Of a stretch of 64,000 nt of DNA, positions 10,434 to 21,546 are shown piece by piece. Each line of letters starts with the position of its first letter. Position 1 is the stretch's first letter. The notes below the pieces were generated by a model. The model worked only from the letters and a program-made list of their open reading frames with translations, did not search any database and was not told where the DNA came from. Source of the DNA: Labyrinthula sp. Ha (Eukaryota; Sar; Bigyra; Labyrinthulida; Labyrinthulaceae); assembly GCA_015227615.1 (NCBI GenBank), contig JAALGZ010000025.1, positions 186,001-250,000 of the forward strand, given 5' to 3'. A program made the translations under genes and the position numbers.

Positions 10434-10440
10434 GTTGTGA

Positions 10441-10878
10441 TTTCTACTCAAGCTTATTAAAGACAAAGCAAAAAGTAAAAGAAATACTTATATTCTCTTT
10501 TTTTTAAATCAAACCACAAATGATTTAAATTACCAATCTTAAAGATAACAAAATTTAACATTTGCTCAAATAGAAATAGATTTATAAAAAATCTAGTAGA
10601 AATATAGTTCTACCAAAACTGTACTGCCAAATATTTCTTAGGTTTATTTTTGTCCAAGTTAATTCTACAACTTAGCATAAGAAACAAATCCAGTGAAGAT
10701 AACTTTTCATATTCACAGGTTTGAATATTCTTTCGGCTTTTTAATATACTTAATCAAAGTATTAATTGTTGATATTTTACAATATATACAAAACCTTCGA
10801 AAAAACATTTTTGCCACTTTTTTCCATTTCTGATTTACTGACAATTAACTCAATATCTTTTCAAGACTAAAACTCAAT
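10441..10878. other. Intergenic, nothing recognised
   Basis: AT-rich spacer after the ROCO gene; no feature supported. Confidence 0.4.
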
Positions 10879-11187
10879 CTATTCTCTTCTAGGAAAATAT
10901 AAAATAGAATCAATACAACCAACGAATTCTCTATGAAATAAATTATTTATTTCTCTCTTATATATAGTAAGATCATCATCTAAAATAACAGGACAACTTG
11001 TTACACAATTTAATCTATTTTCCATAGTTGCGCATCCATAAAAACAGTCATCGAAAATAAAAAACAAATTAAAAGGAACAGCGAAACTAAGACAAGTATA
11101 TAAAATTGGAACGAGAAGTAGAATCAATACAAAATCTAAATATTTATTACAACTTTCCGTCTCTTTCAAATCCTTTCTCTTGGTCAT
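10879..11187 (-). CDS. Possible small signal-anchored Cys-containing protein
   Basis: An open frame of 102 residues converging on the ROCO gene. A charged start (MTKRKDLKETESCNK) is followed by a strong hydrophobic stretch of about 25 residues (FVLILLLVPILYTCLSFAVP). A short region then carries two CX3C motifs (CFYGC and CVTSC), spaced by 8 residues, and a lone Cys near the end. Signal anchor plus paired CX3C resembles small secreted helical-hairpin peptides, but there is no homologue I can name. The frame could be fortuitous in AT-rich DNA. Confidence 0.3.
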   Translation of the reverse strand: MTKRKDLKETESCNKYLDFVLILLLVPILYTCLSFAVPFNLFFIFDDCFYGCATMENRLNCVTSCPVILDDDLTIYKREINNLFHREFVGCIDSILYFPRRE

Positions 11188-12589
11188 GAACCCATTTTAT
11201 ATTTTATTAAAAACTGGGGAGTTCCTAATAAAGCGTTCATCAGGAACAACTATGGTTTATGGTTTGCGAATAGAAAAACTTCTTCCAAGCTCATTTTCAA
11301 AATAATTATTTTTTTTCTATTATATTTTCTCTGAGTTCTTAATGAGAAGGTATTCCACGGATGTAACTCTTTTTGTTTTTTTGGAAAACAAAACGGGAAT
11401 AAAATGACCAAAATACATTATAAACCATACATATACAGTATTTAAATATGCATAGGCTGACCCAACTGGAGTGAGACCACTATTAGCCATGACTAATGGA
11501 TTTTCTGGGTAGTTGTTGGAAAGAAAATAATTGTTGAACTATACACAAAGTATAAGATGTACAAAAAGAAAAGTTGATGAGGTGATATAAGCTTTAATTT
11601 CTAAGAAAAGAAGAGAACGTTTGACCCTAGAGTATGTAAATAGATTGATAAATTTGGGTCATAACGTTTTGGCTGAGAAGTCTCAAAAAATGTTTTCTCA
11701 CAGAATGAGCATACAAAAGCAGAAAAAAGAGCTGCTACGGGTGTATGTGTCTTGAAGGATTTTAACGTGGTTCCTGTACTAAGCCAATGACAGAGTTAAA
11801 TTTTAAGAAACTCCTAGAAATATAGCTTCTGTTCTCACAACATAAAACCTAAGAAGACGATATGTCCCCAATGGATAGATATTCTTGTTAAAAAGCTAGT
11901 TTAGGAGAACATAAGTGTAAGACTAATGAAGAGTAGAATTGTTAATTTGACTCAAATTAAAGATCTCTCTCTCCCTATATATATATATATATTTTCAGCG
12001 ACCTTTTCATGATATGTTTGCATCTGGTCTCAAAAAAGTTTTGAGAGCTATAGAAATAGATCTTTCTCGGTAGGTATAAGCAGCATTTCACTGCTCATTC
12101 CCTTCCAAATTTTCCTGGGGATTGCGATAGCTTGGATATACTCCCCAAGATTTATGAACTTAGAGATTTGATTATCACAGGATGTCTTATACTCTCCTTG
12201 AGATCTTATACTTCCAAGTGACAATTCATTCATTGCAGCATATAATATGCTCGAAACTTGGTTCCGGTGATCCCACTGGTATCTTTTTCTAGATCTGAAC
12301 ATCTTTGGAGTGTCTATCACCTTCTTATGAATCACATCAATCCTACCATTAGTCCAGAGACCGTAATCAACTGCACAATTATGGGTTAAGTTCAATTACT
12401 TACGATGATGCTTAATACCAGCTGCCCATTAAGAACAAATATCTCAGTTCGACCTATACAGGCCGACGAAAAATATTATTAGCGGACGGTTACAAATGCT
12501 TGGTTAAGTGAAGAGCCCATATTTTTTTAAATGCCTAATCTGGTAATTCAGAAACCACAAAAAGAAACAGTTTACAACAACAAATTTCA
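11188..12589. other. Non-genic stretch
   Basis: No supported gene. A short TA run lies near 11976-11992 after a CT-rich run. The right end may hold eroded 5' parts of the hAT element. Confidence 0.4.
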
Positions 12590-14330
12590 GTTGTTATGAA
12601 TGATGATTCGACCAAGTTTGCTGCTGATCTCATTCATGAAGACTTTATTAGACGAGATACGACCCTGTTTCGGATATTTAAAAAAATTAAAAGGTTGAAA
12701 AAGCTAAATTTACAGAAAAAATTGAGTATTCAACCTTTCTTATAGACATTGCACAAGATCTATGACTCAATTGAGTAAGAAGATTATAATGGTCTCATGG
12801 AACACCTAACAATACACCTGAACTAAGAAATAATCAGAAAACTAAAAGAAGAACATAAAAATCAAGATGTAGAGGAAAAGTCAGAATCACTTTGGAGTTT
12901 AACAGCTTTGTAACAACGAATGTTCACAGTGGATATAAATTGAACATGTTACTAAAGAAAAATATAACCCTGAGTTTTTGACATGTGAAGAGTTCAAGAG
13001 TATAGAGAATGCGGATGACTTCGTTAGTGAGAACATGATGAGGGCTTATATGAAGTGCATGGAATATTTTTCTATAGAAAAGATCAAACAAGAAGTGAAT
13101 TTAGAACCATTTTGTTTAGTCATCGATGGTTGGGCTCACCAAGGTTACAGTTTTAATGGTGTCTATTTATGCTTTGACAAGAGTAAAAATATGACGTTTC
13201 GCCTTCTTGGAGTGCTTCCTTTAGAAAAGAAAACCCAAAAAGTAAGTGAAATTGTTCCTTTCCTGAAGAACTTGATGATTAAGTTTGGTCTTGATGAATC
13301 ATTGCTGTTTGCAATTGTTGCTGATAATACAAACACGAACAAAAAAGTTTGCAGAGATCTTGGAACGCAGTTTGTGGGCTGTCTTAGCCATTGCTTGGCT
13401 CTAAGTGATAGAGCATATATCAAATCTCTAAGACCGTTATCCGAAGCTTAAGACAAAGTGCAGTTGCTTTTTTGCAAGATCAAGAAGTCAAAAAAATCTA
13501 ACGGCAGATCTTAGAGAACTTACCAAGAAGGTAGCTATTCTTCCAAATGTAACGCGTTGGAGTGGAGAATTTCTTATGATGAAAGGAACCTCGAGATTTG
13601 GATGTTATGTGCACAGCTTGACGATGATTAAGGTAGTGCTCTAATTTAGGAAGAAGGTAAAATAAAATCTATAGAAAAATGTGTTAAGTTTCTTAGTATT
13701 TTCCATTATTAAAAAGTTTTGCTTCAAAAAGAAAAGTTTTGTATTGAAGATGACAAGAAAACTGTTGCAAGTCTCTTAGGAGATATGAACGGGGAAGTAG
13801 CTATGATGAAATATCTTGAGGAGCAGAAAAATATTCTTGCTGAGTTAGGTGCTTTTGAAACTGGTTTACTGGGAGTTCATTGGAAAGTAGAAGATAAACT
13901 TGGTGAAGTAGAGCTATTATATTTGTCCAGGTTAGAAACAGGTTCTTTTAAAGAAGGTGTCAAGAGTCCACCAAATCATTATGTGCCTGCAGAACTCACT
14001 GCTCAAACTATAGTAAGCACAATGAAAAATAGTTATGCAGATATGAGCACTTTTTCAGCGAGTTTGTGAAGTGTAGAAATATTAGTTTGTCAATTTATGT
14101 TTATGTTAATTTACAAGAGAAATATGGTGTTTTCTGACACCTTTAACAGGTTTACTTTTTCGAAAATAAAGAACGATGTATTGATGGATTGTAGCGCCTC
14201 TTTGACTATGAAAGTGTGAGTTATAGGTTACGATGATGATCAAGAACGCAGGAAAATAGAAGTAGAGAGTGATGAAGAAGAAGAAGAAGCGGGATTGAGC
14301 CTTGGAGGATTTTAGTCTTATTAAAAGGAT
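12590..14330 (+). mobile_element. hAT-family DNA transposon remnant
   Basis: Transposase pieces lie in order on the plus strand. Near 12600 there is MNDDSTKFAADLIHEDFIRR, like the entry to the hAT catalytic fold. The clearest part is the open frame 12978-13451 (157 residues), with PFCLVIDGWAHQGYSFNG, the catalytic-Asp region, and VADNTNTNKKVCRDLGTQF...GCLSHCLAL, the second Asp and the C/H motif. A NVTRWSGEF piece follows near 13547, matching the conserved W region. Another open frame runs 13719-14069 (C-terminal part). Stop codons end the frame at 13451 and 13626, and frameshifts separate the pieces. Terminal inverted repeats and target duplications were not found. Confidence 0.7.
12978..13451 (+). 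pseudogene. hAT transposase core fragment
   Basis: The longest intact part of the hAT remnant, 157 codons. It carries DGWAHQ and ADNTNTNKKVCRDLGTQFVG, followed by the Cys/His pair CLSHCLAL. These are the RNase-H-like catalytic core features of hAT transposases with a DUF659-type region. It ends in a TAA inside the expected domain, so it cannot be active alone. Confidence 0.65.
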
Positions 14331-15179
14331 GTGGAAAGTGATGCTAAAACTCAAGATTCAAGGGTTGTAAATGATCTTTTTACTTTTCTTCATATAAATG
14401 GATATAGCAATTTAAAAGTTTAGTCATAAAATAACCTTTACATCTATTTAAATCTCAAGAATAAGATACAATCTAGACAAGGAGACCATTAATTTTGGGT
14501 AAAAAGCAACTTTATTTTGGTCAATTTGAGGAAAGGACCGGGTGTTCGGTGTTTCCTATTATTCCCTACCTTACCATATTTTCCCAATTTTAACATGCCC
14601 ACATCTCTCCATCTACTTTGGAGGTAAGATAAATTTAAATAAGGCCCCAATTGAGCAACACTCTCCAGAAGCAACTACCGAAATTATTTCAGAACACTAT
14701 CATTTTTCTTGGGTAACATAAGACATATTCCTGTAAGGGTATGCAATACTATCAGTGGCAACAGTATAGTCAGCAAAATAGGAGGTTTCGATACTTTGAA
14801 TCGCACGAAGGAGATTATTTTGATAGAAAACGTTTTTATTCACCATAATAATAAGAAAAATGATTTGATTTATATATTTATATTATAGGACCAAGCTCTC
14901 AGATAGAGTTTAAAAATAAAATCCTTACAATATTTTAAAGTAACAGAAAATCAGATATAAAAGATTTTAGAAAAACAAATTTTATACAATTAAAAACAAA
15001 GCTTTCAGTCAACAATGTGTCGATATTTACGAATTCGTATAAAATTTTACATCTCTATTCTTTGGACGCTCTTAAGAAAGCCTTGATGTTATATAGAATA
15101 GCAACTGAAAATACCCCAAAGGTGTTAAGTTGAAAAGTCTTTAGCAAACTTAAACCCATAAAATATCCAATAAGAAATG
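14331..15179. other. Non-genic stretch between two element remnants
   Basis: No supported gene or element. It could contain the unrecognised 5' part of the Copia fossil that follows. Confidence 0.35.
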
Positions 15180-17690
15180 AAAAAAGTTTCGCCCTGTTGA
15201 ACATCTGGATATTGTTTACATAGATAGTACAGATATACCTCTTTCCAAAATGTCAAAAGTTGGTTTCATCTTATTGACTTATACTAAATTCGGAATTCTT
15301 CAAACATTTGAAAAGAAAGGATGTATCCATGTTATTGAAAGAATCTTTAATTCATTTGAAAAGAAATTCCGAACAAATGGTGAAAATTTTATGCAGCAAC
15401 CAAGATGACGAGTTTATCAATATTAACAACATTCCCTTTCTTACAAAGGAATAAAAATAAAATACTCCGCAAAATACACCCATAGGTCAACGAACCCATA
15501 GAATGAACCAATGTAATCGGTCCAGATGTATAGAGGTCTTTTTTCGAAGAAACAAAGTTACCACTAGAACACTGGATTTATACCATTATTCATACATTCA
15601 GTCTGTTGAATCAGATAGCCATGAATTAAAAGAATTACCTCCGTATAAAACTGTACTTGATAGAAAACCTTATCTTAAGTACGAGTTCGTCTTTGATCAG
15701 AATATCTATTATATTTCAGATCGTAATATACATAAGGCAACAGCAAGCAATAAACCAAAAATATATCTTGGGAGTACACAAGACTAAGCTTAAGCTCCTA
15801 TTTAGGATAACATAAGTAAAAAAATATAATCCCAGCTCGTAATAATAGAGCCTATGTCGATTCTTTTTCTCTTCAGCAACAAATTAAATGAATAAGAATT
15901 CTGAAGAGTATAATGCTCAAAACAAAGAGATATCCCCAAAAAGACAATTTGAACTTTTGGGAGAGAAGTCAGATACTGAAAGCTCAAACTGTTAGAATAA
16001 TCTACATTTTGTAAAAACCTCAAATAGAATATCAAACAAGCTAAGTATATATTCTTCCCTAGTTGCAAATAATTTTGCTTTACCTCAAACGCCAGCAGCT
16101 CCGGTTGTAGATACTTTGGACTTTATAATATAAACTTCATTAGAAGAGAAAACCGCCTTCTAGCTATCTCCAAACAATGAAAACTGACGAAACTGCTACA
16201 TGAAAATGTGCTTACTTGAAGAAAACAAATTAATATACATCGATAACGAACCGTTAAGAAAATCCATATCTTTAAAGTTCCTGAAGGAAAGAAAACTCAC
16301 AATTTTGTGGCAACTCTCAGCAAAAAGTGGAATAACATGACTCATCAGGATATGTTTAAAATCAGGATGGTTACAAATGGGAATAAGATGAATTCCAGAA
16401 TCCAGACTTGTGTGCCTGTTAGTATTTTCAAAACCATCCGCATTTTTTGTCCATACAGAGTTCTATCAAATTTTTCAATTACCTTTACATGTTTCGAACT
16501 TTTCTAAATGCAGCACTTCTCTTCAAGAGATTCTTTCAACCCCTAATGGTATAATATAAATAGAGTAAAATTACGTTTTGAAATTAACTTATGTTATCTA
16601 CGGCTTGAAGGAACAGTCCAAGGCTTGGTATCAAAAGCTTTATAAGAAGTTAGTTTCGTTAAAGTTTGAGAAGTACGTAGTTCAAAATAGCTCATATAAA
16701 CACAGAGAGAGCGGAATGGCCGTCGCATTCATTATAATTTATGTTAACGATCTGGTTATTTTCTGCAAGAGGACCGAGTATGGAAGCATAAAATTTAAAG
16801 AATTTTAGGGTATTTCCGGGATCAAATCGACCGTTGGTGTAACCAAATGCGCCGGTTTCAAGATTTCTAATACAGAGACCGAGATAAAGTTATCGTTTAC
16901 CAATTATATAATTAATTTAACAGATACATCTGACTTATCGGGATACAAAAGACCGATACCCATCACCAACCGGAATTATACCCAACCCCAACGGGAAAAT
17001 AGACAAGGCGTTATACGAAATCTAGTAGACTAGTTGCTACATATTTCCAGAACGTTAAGACCTGGTACTACCTTTAAAGTTAGCAGGCTCGGTGTATTCG
17101 GTCAGAACCTATTCTGAGGAACCTGAGAATTCCAAAAGAGTAATCATATACCTACTTATAAATAAATACTTATCACTTGGGTTTCGAAAAAACTTCAACA
17201 GTAATCGTATTGACCTGTATTCAGACTTGAATTTGAAAATGTGACCCACTCTGGGACAAGAATTGTTGGTTTCGCGATCAAGTAGAACGACACTCTCATC
17301 CCTTGGAAGGCTAAAAATCAAGCAACTGTATCTAAATTCATTACCGAAGCCTATTTGGTAAGTTTTGCAAGAGGTTTGTCCAATTTATTGTGGACAATGT
17401 ATACTTTAAAATTTCTACAGTATGGAAGAGTGGAAGTGGAAACATACCTGGATAGCAAACGGATAATAAAAATCTTAGAAGCTAAAAATATTAGTCAAAA
17501 CTTGAAACTCTGGAGAACTAGATACTTATATCTAGATAAGTACTAAGAGAAACCACATGAAAGACAACCCACGTAAATGGATCAAGAGCCCTGCGAATGT
17601 ATTCACTAAGCGCACTCCGGGCCATTATGTAAAAAGTCAGTCGAATGGTTGTTTACGGATTAGCAAATAAACAGAGAAGAAAGATAAAAG
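15180..17690 (+). mobile_element. Ty1/Copia LTR-retrotransposon fossil
   Basis: Parts occur in Copia order: an integrase-core-like region near 15180-15700; a reverse transcriptase region near 16578-16808 with YGLKEQSKAWYQKLYK and IIYVNDLVIF; and a ribonuclease H and tail region near 17340-17640 ending in SPANVFTKRTPGH. The integrase-before-RT order is specific to Copia. The element is heavily broken (many breaks) and old. I could not identify LTRs at its ends. Confidence 0.7.
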
Positions 17691-18894
17691 AATAAGAAAT
17701 AGCCGAGAGAATATTTTTTTATTTAAGCTCCGTAACTTTTCGATTCATAGTCCATAGCTATTGCAGTGCTCTGAGCATATTTAGCCAAAGAAAAAAGTTG
17801 CCGAATTGAAAAGCCCTTATTGAGAACAATAGAAAACTTAGGTTAATTGTCCACATCTCTTTATATTTTCATAGATTAGTAGATGAAAATGGAAAGATTG
17901 ACCGCACTGAACATGCTTAGCAGCAACGTTCACTTCAACTAGGCCTCGATATATAGCAAGACAAAGTATTATATAACGAAAGATCTTGTTAATAAACCTC
18001 AACAAAAACTAAATTTAGAATGACTTCTCGTAAATGACAGGTAATTCTTTTGTTAATATCTATCACATTATCTTTATATTTTCTCCACTTTAATAATTTC
18101 CAACTATGGAATTAAATGGGCACTTGTTAATGATTGTCATTAACAGCTTAGATTTCTTTCCAAGGGCGAGGAGTTTGATTTGACTATAAATGATTTTTTA
18201 CTATAAGTAAAACACAATAGTAATCAACTAATAGTTAAAATGAAAAATTTATATACAATGAATTAATGTGGAAGAGAAATTAATGCATAATGATATCTTT
18301 TCCCAAAGTGCTTTATCATATCTGGACATATTCTCTTAATTAATTGGCTCATAATACTTGATCTAGACACCAGTTTTTGAGCACACTAGAAATTTTACAG
18401 TTCCTAATAAATAAGATACCTCTCGAAGTAAAAATACCTGGTTCACATATGTACTGGTAAAACCCTCGAAGATAGGTATAACGATATTAATGGCTGAACT
18501 TGAGACTGAAGAATGGGTCTTCTGGAACCTTATTTATTACATTAGTTCAAGTGAGGATAATCTATAAACAATTATAACTAGTTCTTATACCATTTGTAAC
18601 CGCAACCCCAAAGGGATAGTATTTATAACCCATAACCGATCTATTCATTCTATTCGATGATGCCTATAATATTTGTTTTATACCTCTATCAAAAAATAAA
18701 ATATGCTTCAGATTTTCAAAATTAAATAGCAAGGAATGCAATCTTAAAATCATATAGATATGAACTGTGTTATTATCTTATTGTATGCATGTATTTATGT
18801 ATTCCAATTGCATCATTATAACATTTCTCTATCCCTTGTCTATGTTATCCAAAACAATATGGCATTACTACAGTTTATAGAATAAATAAAAAGA
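17691..18894. other. Non-genic stretch upstream of IMP4
   Basis: AT-rich DNA with no supported gene. The last 60 bases before the IMP4 start are the likely promoter and leader; no named element is visible. Confidence 0.4.
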
Positions 18895-19830
18895 ATGGCG
18901 CTAAGAAGGAATATAAGGTTACGAAAAGAATATCTAGCTCGCCGGGCTGAGCAAATGAAAAATGAGGCAATAAATCAAAAAAAGCGTAAAATTAATACTT
19001 ACTTAACAAATTCAACTCCACTCCCAGGAGTCTTACGCCAAGATGAAAAAGAACTCCGCAAGAATATGTCTTATGACGACTCCTACACAATTAACAAAGA
19101 CATTCTCGACGTCGATGATGAATATTCAAATGCAGGAACCAAAAATCCAAAAGTTTGTCTTACAACTTCACATTCCCCAAGCTCCCGGTTAAAGCAGTTC
19201 TCTAAAGAACTTCGTCTCCTTTTTCCCAATGCAGTGCGACTAAACAGAGGAGGAACAAAACTTACAGAAATGGTGCAAACTTGTATAAAAAACAATTTTT
19301 CTGATCTTCTTATCGTTCATGAGACACGAGGAGAACCTGATGCACTTACTGTTTGTCATCTTCCACATGGTCCAACAGCAACCTTTACTTTGTACAATAC
19401 AGTTATGAGACATGATTTAGAAGCTGATGAGAAACGAAAAACAATTTCTGAAGTGTATCCACATTTGATATTTGATAACTTTACTACAAAATTGGGATTT
19501 AGAGTGGAGAAAATTTTAAAGCATCTTTTTCCTGTGGTTGAAGAAACGAATAATAAGAAAGAGAGTAAAAGGATAATGAGTTTTTTGAATAGAGATGATT
19601 TTATTTCTTTGAGACATCACACTTTTGGAAAAAAAGAGGGCGTTGTTAATTTTGAGATTGGGAAAAGAAAAGTAGAGGATATTGAACTTGAAGAGATTGG
19701 ACCGAGATTTGAACTGCAGTTGTACAAAATTGTGCTTGGTACTATTGACCAAAGTGAAGCTGAAGTGGAATGGGTTAGGCATCACTATGTCAATAGTTCT
19801 AAAAAGAGAAATCAACTTGCTAATGAATAA
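18895..19830 (+). CDS. IMP4: U3 snoRNP protein IMP4 (Brix domain)
   Basis: Single exon, 311 residues. The N-terminus MALRRNIRLRKEYLARRAEQ is typical of IMP4. The Brix domain spans roughly residues 90-285, with LFPNAVRLNRGG, the very conserved RGEPDALTVCHLPHGPTA and YNTVMRHDL, IFDNFTTKLG, ISLRHHTF and GPRFELQLYKI. The length matches the family (about 290-310). IMP4 joins IMP3 and MPP10 in the small-subunit processome and promotes U3 snoRNA pairing with pre-rRNA in the nucleolus. With NOP53 this gives two nucleolar ribosome factors in the window, but they are not clustered. No intron needed. Confidence 0.96.
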   Translation: MALRRNIRLRKEYLARRAEQMKNEAINQKKRKINTYLTNSTPLPGVLRQDEKELRKNMSYDDSYTINKDILDVDDEYSNAGTKNPKVCLTTSHSPSSRLKQFSKELRLLFPNAVRLNRGGTKLTEMVQTCIKNNFSDLLIVHETRGEPDALTVCHLPHGPTATFTLYNTVMRHDLEADEKRKTISEVYPHLIFDNFTTKLGFRVEKILKHLFPVVEETNNKKESKRIMSFLNRDDFISLRHHTFGKKEGVVNFEIGKRKVEDIELEEIGPRFELQLYKIVLGTIDQSEAEVEWVRHHYVNSSKKRNQLANE

Positions 19831-20016
19831 TTGTAGTACTATACCAAGTAGTATGCCAGGTCTTCTGGTTCTTAAGATACCTTTGTTCCTTTCAAAAAAA
19901 AGTTTTCCTCACCAGGGATAAAAACTAGTAAATATAATAACTAGCCTTGCACCGAAAATGATTTGTTTAAAGGTTACATATAGTTTCTTCGAGAAAACAA
20001 ATACACTAAGAGTATT

Positions 20017-21335
20017 CTAAGCTGCAGCCTCACTGACATCTGGTAGTGACTTTTCGTACTCCACCAATGTCTTAATCCCATCGTATAGATTCTTAATAAT
20101 TTCAGCTTCAGAAACAAAAAGTCTTCCTTTCGGCGAAATATCAACTGTGCCGTCTTCCCCGTAAGCCGTATGCTCTCCTCCTACTCCACGAACGCTAAGT
20201 CCAAGTTCCTTACACTTGGCTTCAAGCTCTGCCCCTTTTCCTTCACCTTGTTTTATTGACTTTGGTAGTTGTAGATGGACACTGGCTCTCATTCCAGTTC
20301 CAAGGTTACTTGGACATGAAGTGACAAAACCATATTTATCACTTCGTGCAAACTCAATTCCCTCAATACTCTCTACCGTATCTAACCCACACTTCAGGTA
20401 TGAAAATACCTCTGCCAAATCTTTGCCCTTTTTCATACACATAATTCTCAGTTGATCTTCTTCTTCATACCAAATGATTAAGCTTTCATCCTTTGAGACA
20501 TAGCAACCTCTTCCATAAGGCCAATCACTTGAGATTCCAGCACTTTTTAAATACGGATCTTCATCCATATTCTTGAACATAATATGCCTACAAATGAAAC
20601 AATAATGAGAATTAACTTTTTCACCAGCTCTTGGTATTCTTCATCAGATATTTTGTTTGGATTTACCTTTTCTTCATCACTTACATCTTCCAGATCATTA
20701 AAATCTGGAGTAAGTGAGTACACTTTCCCGCCATAGTTCTCCATTGAAATTAACTTATCAAACGCTTGTAACATAGTTTTCTCAAATTTCATTCTTTCCT
20801 GCTTACACATCATTCCAGGCAAATTAAAACTTTTTAAATTTCTTCCCACCCTTACTCTCATACTAATTTCGTCTAAGCCAAATGCAGTTAGATCCAAACT
20901 GCCTATGCTTTCCGCAGTTTTTTCCTCTCTTGCTGATCTTGGGGATTTTTGGGTTGCTTCAGTGCCCTCAGGTGCTGCTTCGGCTTTTGCCTTGAGCATC
21001 TCTGCCAAGTTCCAATCTGTCGTATGCACCTTTTCCCCTGATTCATCTCCATGATATTCTCTAATAACCTTGTCAAAGAACTCTCCAAAAGTATCGTAAT
21101 CATCCGATTTCATTGCGTAACATCCCAAGTGTGAATCTGGGTTTTCAAGTCCAGTGAGTGTACACTTATAAAGGATCTGCTGCTGCTCAGGTGTTAGTGA
21201 GTTAATATATTCTTCTGTAAGATGTTTTGCGCATAGATTATCAGGTTTTTCCTTTTTTACTTTCTTTAATTTTTCGAAAACTTGGGCCTTAACCTTTTCA
21301 GGATCGAATTCCTCTGCACTTGCCGCTGCACCCAT
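20017..21335 (-). CDS. Phosphagen (guanidino) kinase, two exons, myristoylation-type N-terminus
   Basis: Exon 1 is complement 20617-21335 and exon 2 is complement 20017-20587. The intron is 29 nt (20588-20616, GT-AG) in phase 2. The spliced product has 429 residues. The signature CPSNLGTGMRASVHL carries the reactive Cys331. SMRVRVGRNLKSFNLPG, DWPYGRGCYVS and IIWYEEEDQLRIM match the nucleotide- and guanidine-binding segments. The substrate loop reads DSHLGCYA. The enzyme moves phosphate between ATP and a guanidino compound such as arginine or taurocyamine; which one cannot be told. Two oddities: it starts MGAAASAEE, a good N-myristoylation consensus implying membrane targeting, and it has a polar insert at about 117-147 between the N-terminal and catalytic lobes. 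Membrane-anchored kinases of this type serve flagella in some protists. Confidence 0.94.
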
Positions 21336-21546
21336 ATTACTTTCTTTTATATTCAGTTATTCTAGCTCTTGAAATCCCTTTCAAATTATTCAGTTTCAAG
21401 TTTTTGTGGATTTGTATGTAAACGGACAAGAACTCAACAGTAGCTTATTTGCAAATTACAAAGTTTCGTATTAAACAAACAATGACACCGAAAAACGGCT
21501 ATACAAAAAAGATTATTACATAAACGTGTATTCAAGCATGTGCAAT

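Larger units (their letters stand above)
4702..10440. repeat. Segmental duplication, copy A (partner 31820-36260)
   Basis: The sequence from just upstream of the NOP53 start to past the ROCO stop recurs in the same orientation about 27 kb away. Shared landmarks include the block near 5480-5640 (partner 32015-32190), 6930-7315 (32600-32900), 7505-7610 (33225-33315), the leader near 7880-7900 (33317-33345) and the whole LRR-ROCO gene. Outer parts are clearly diverged, by my eye roughly a third of positions. The GTPase part is much closer and includes about 195 identical bases. Copy A has about 250 bp near 7620-7870 that copy B lacks; copy B has about 390 bp near 33345-33738 that copy A lacks. 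Confidence 0.85.
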
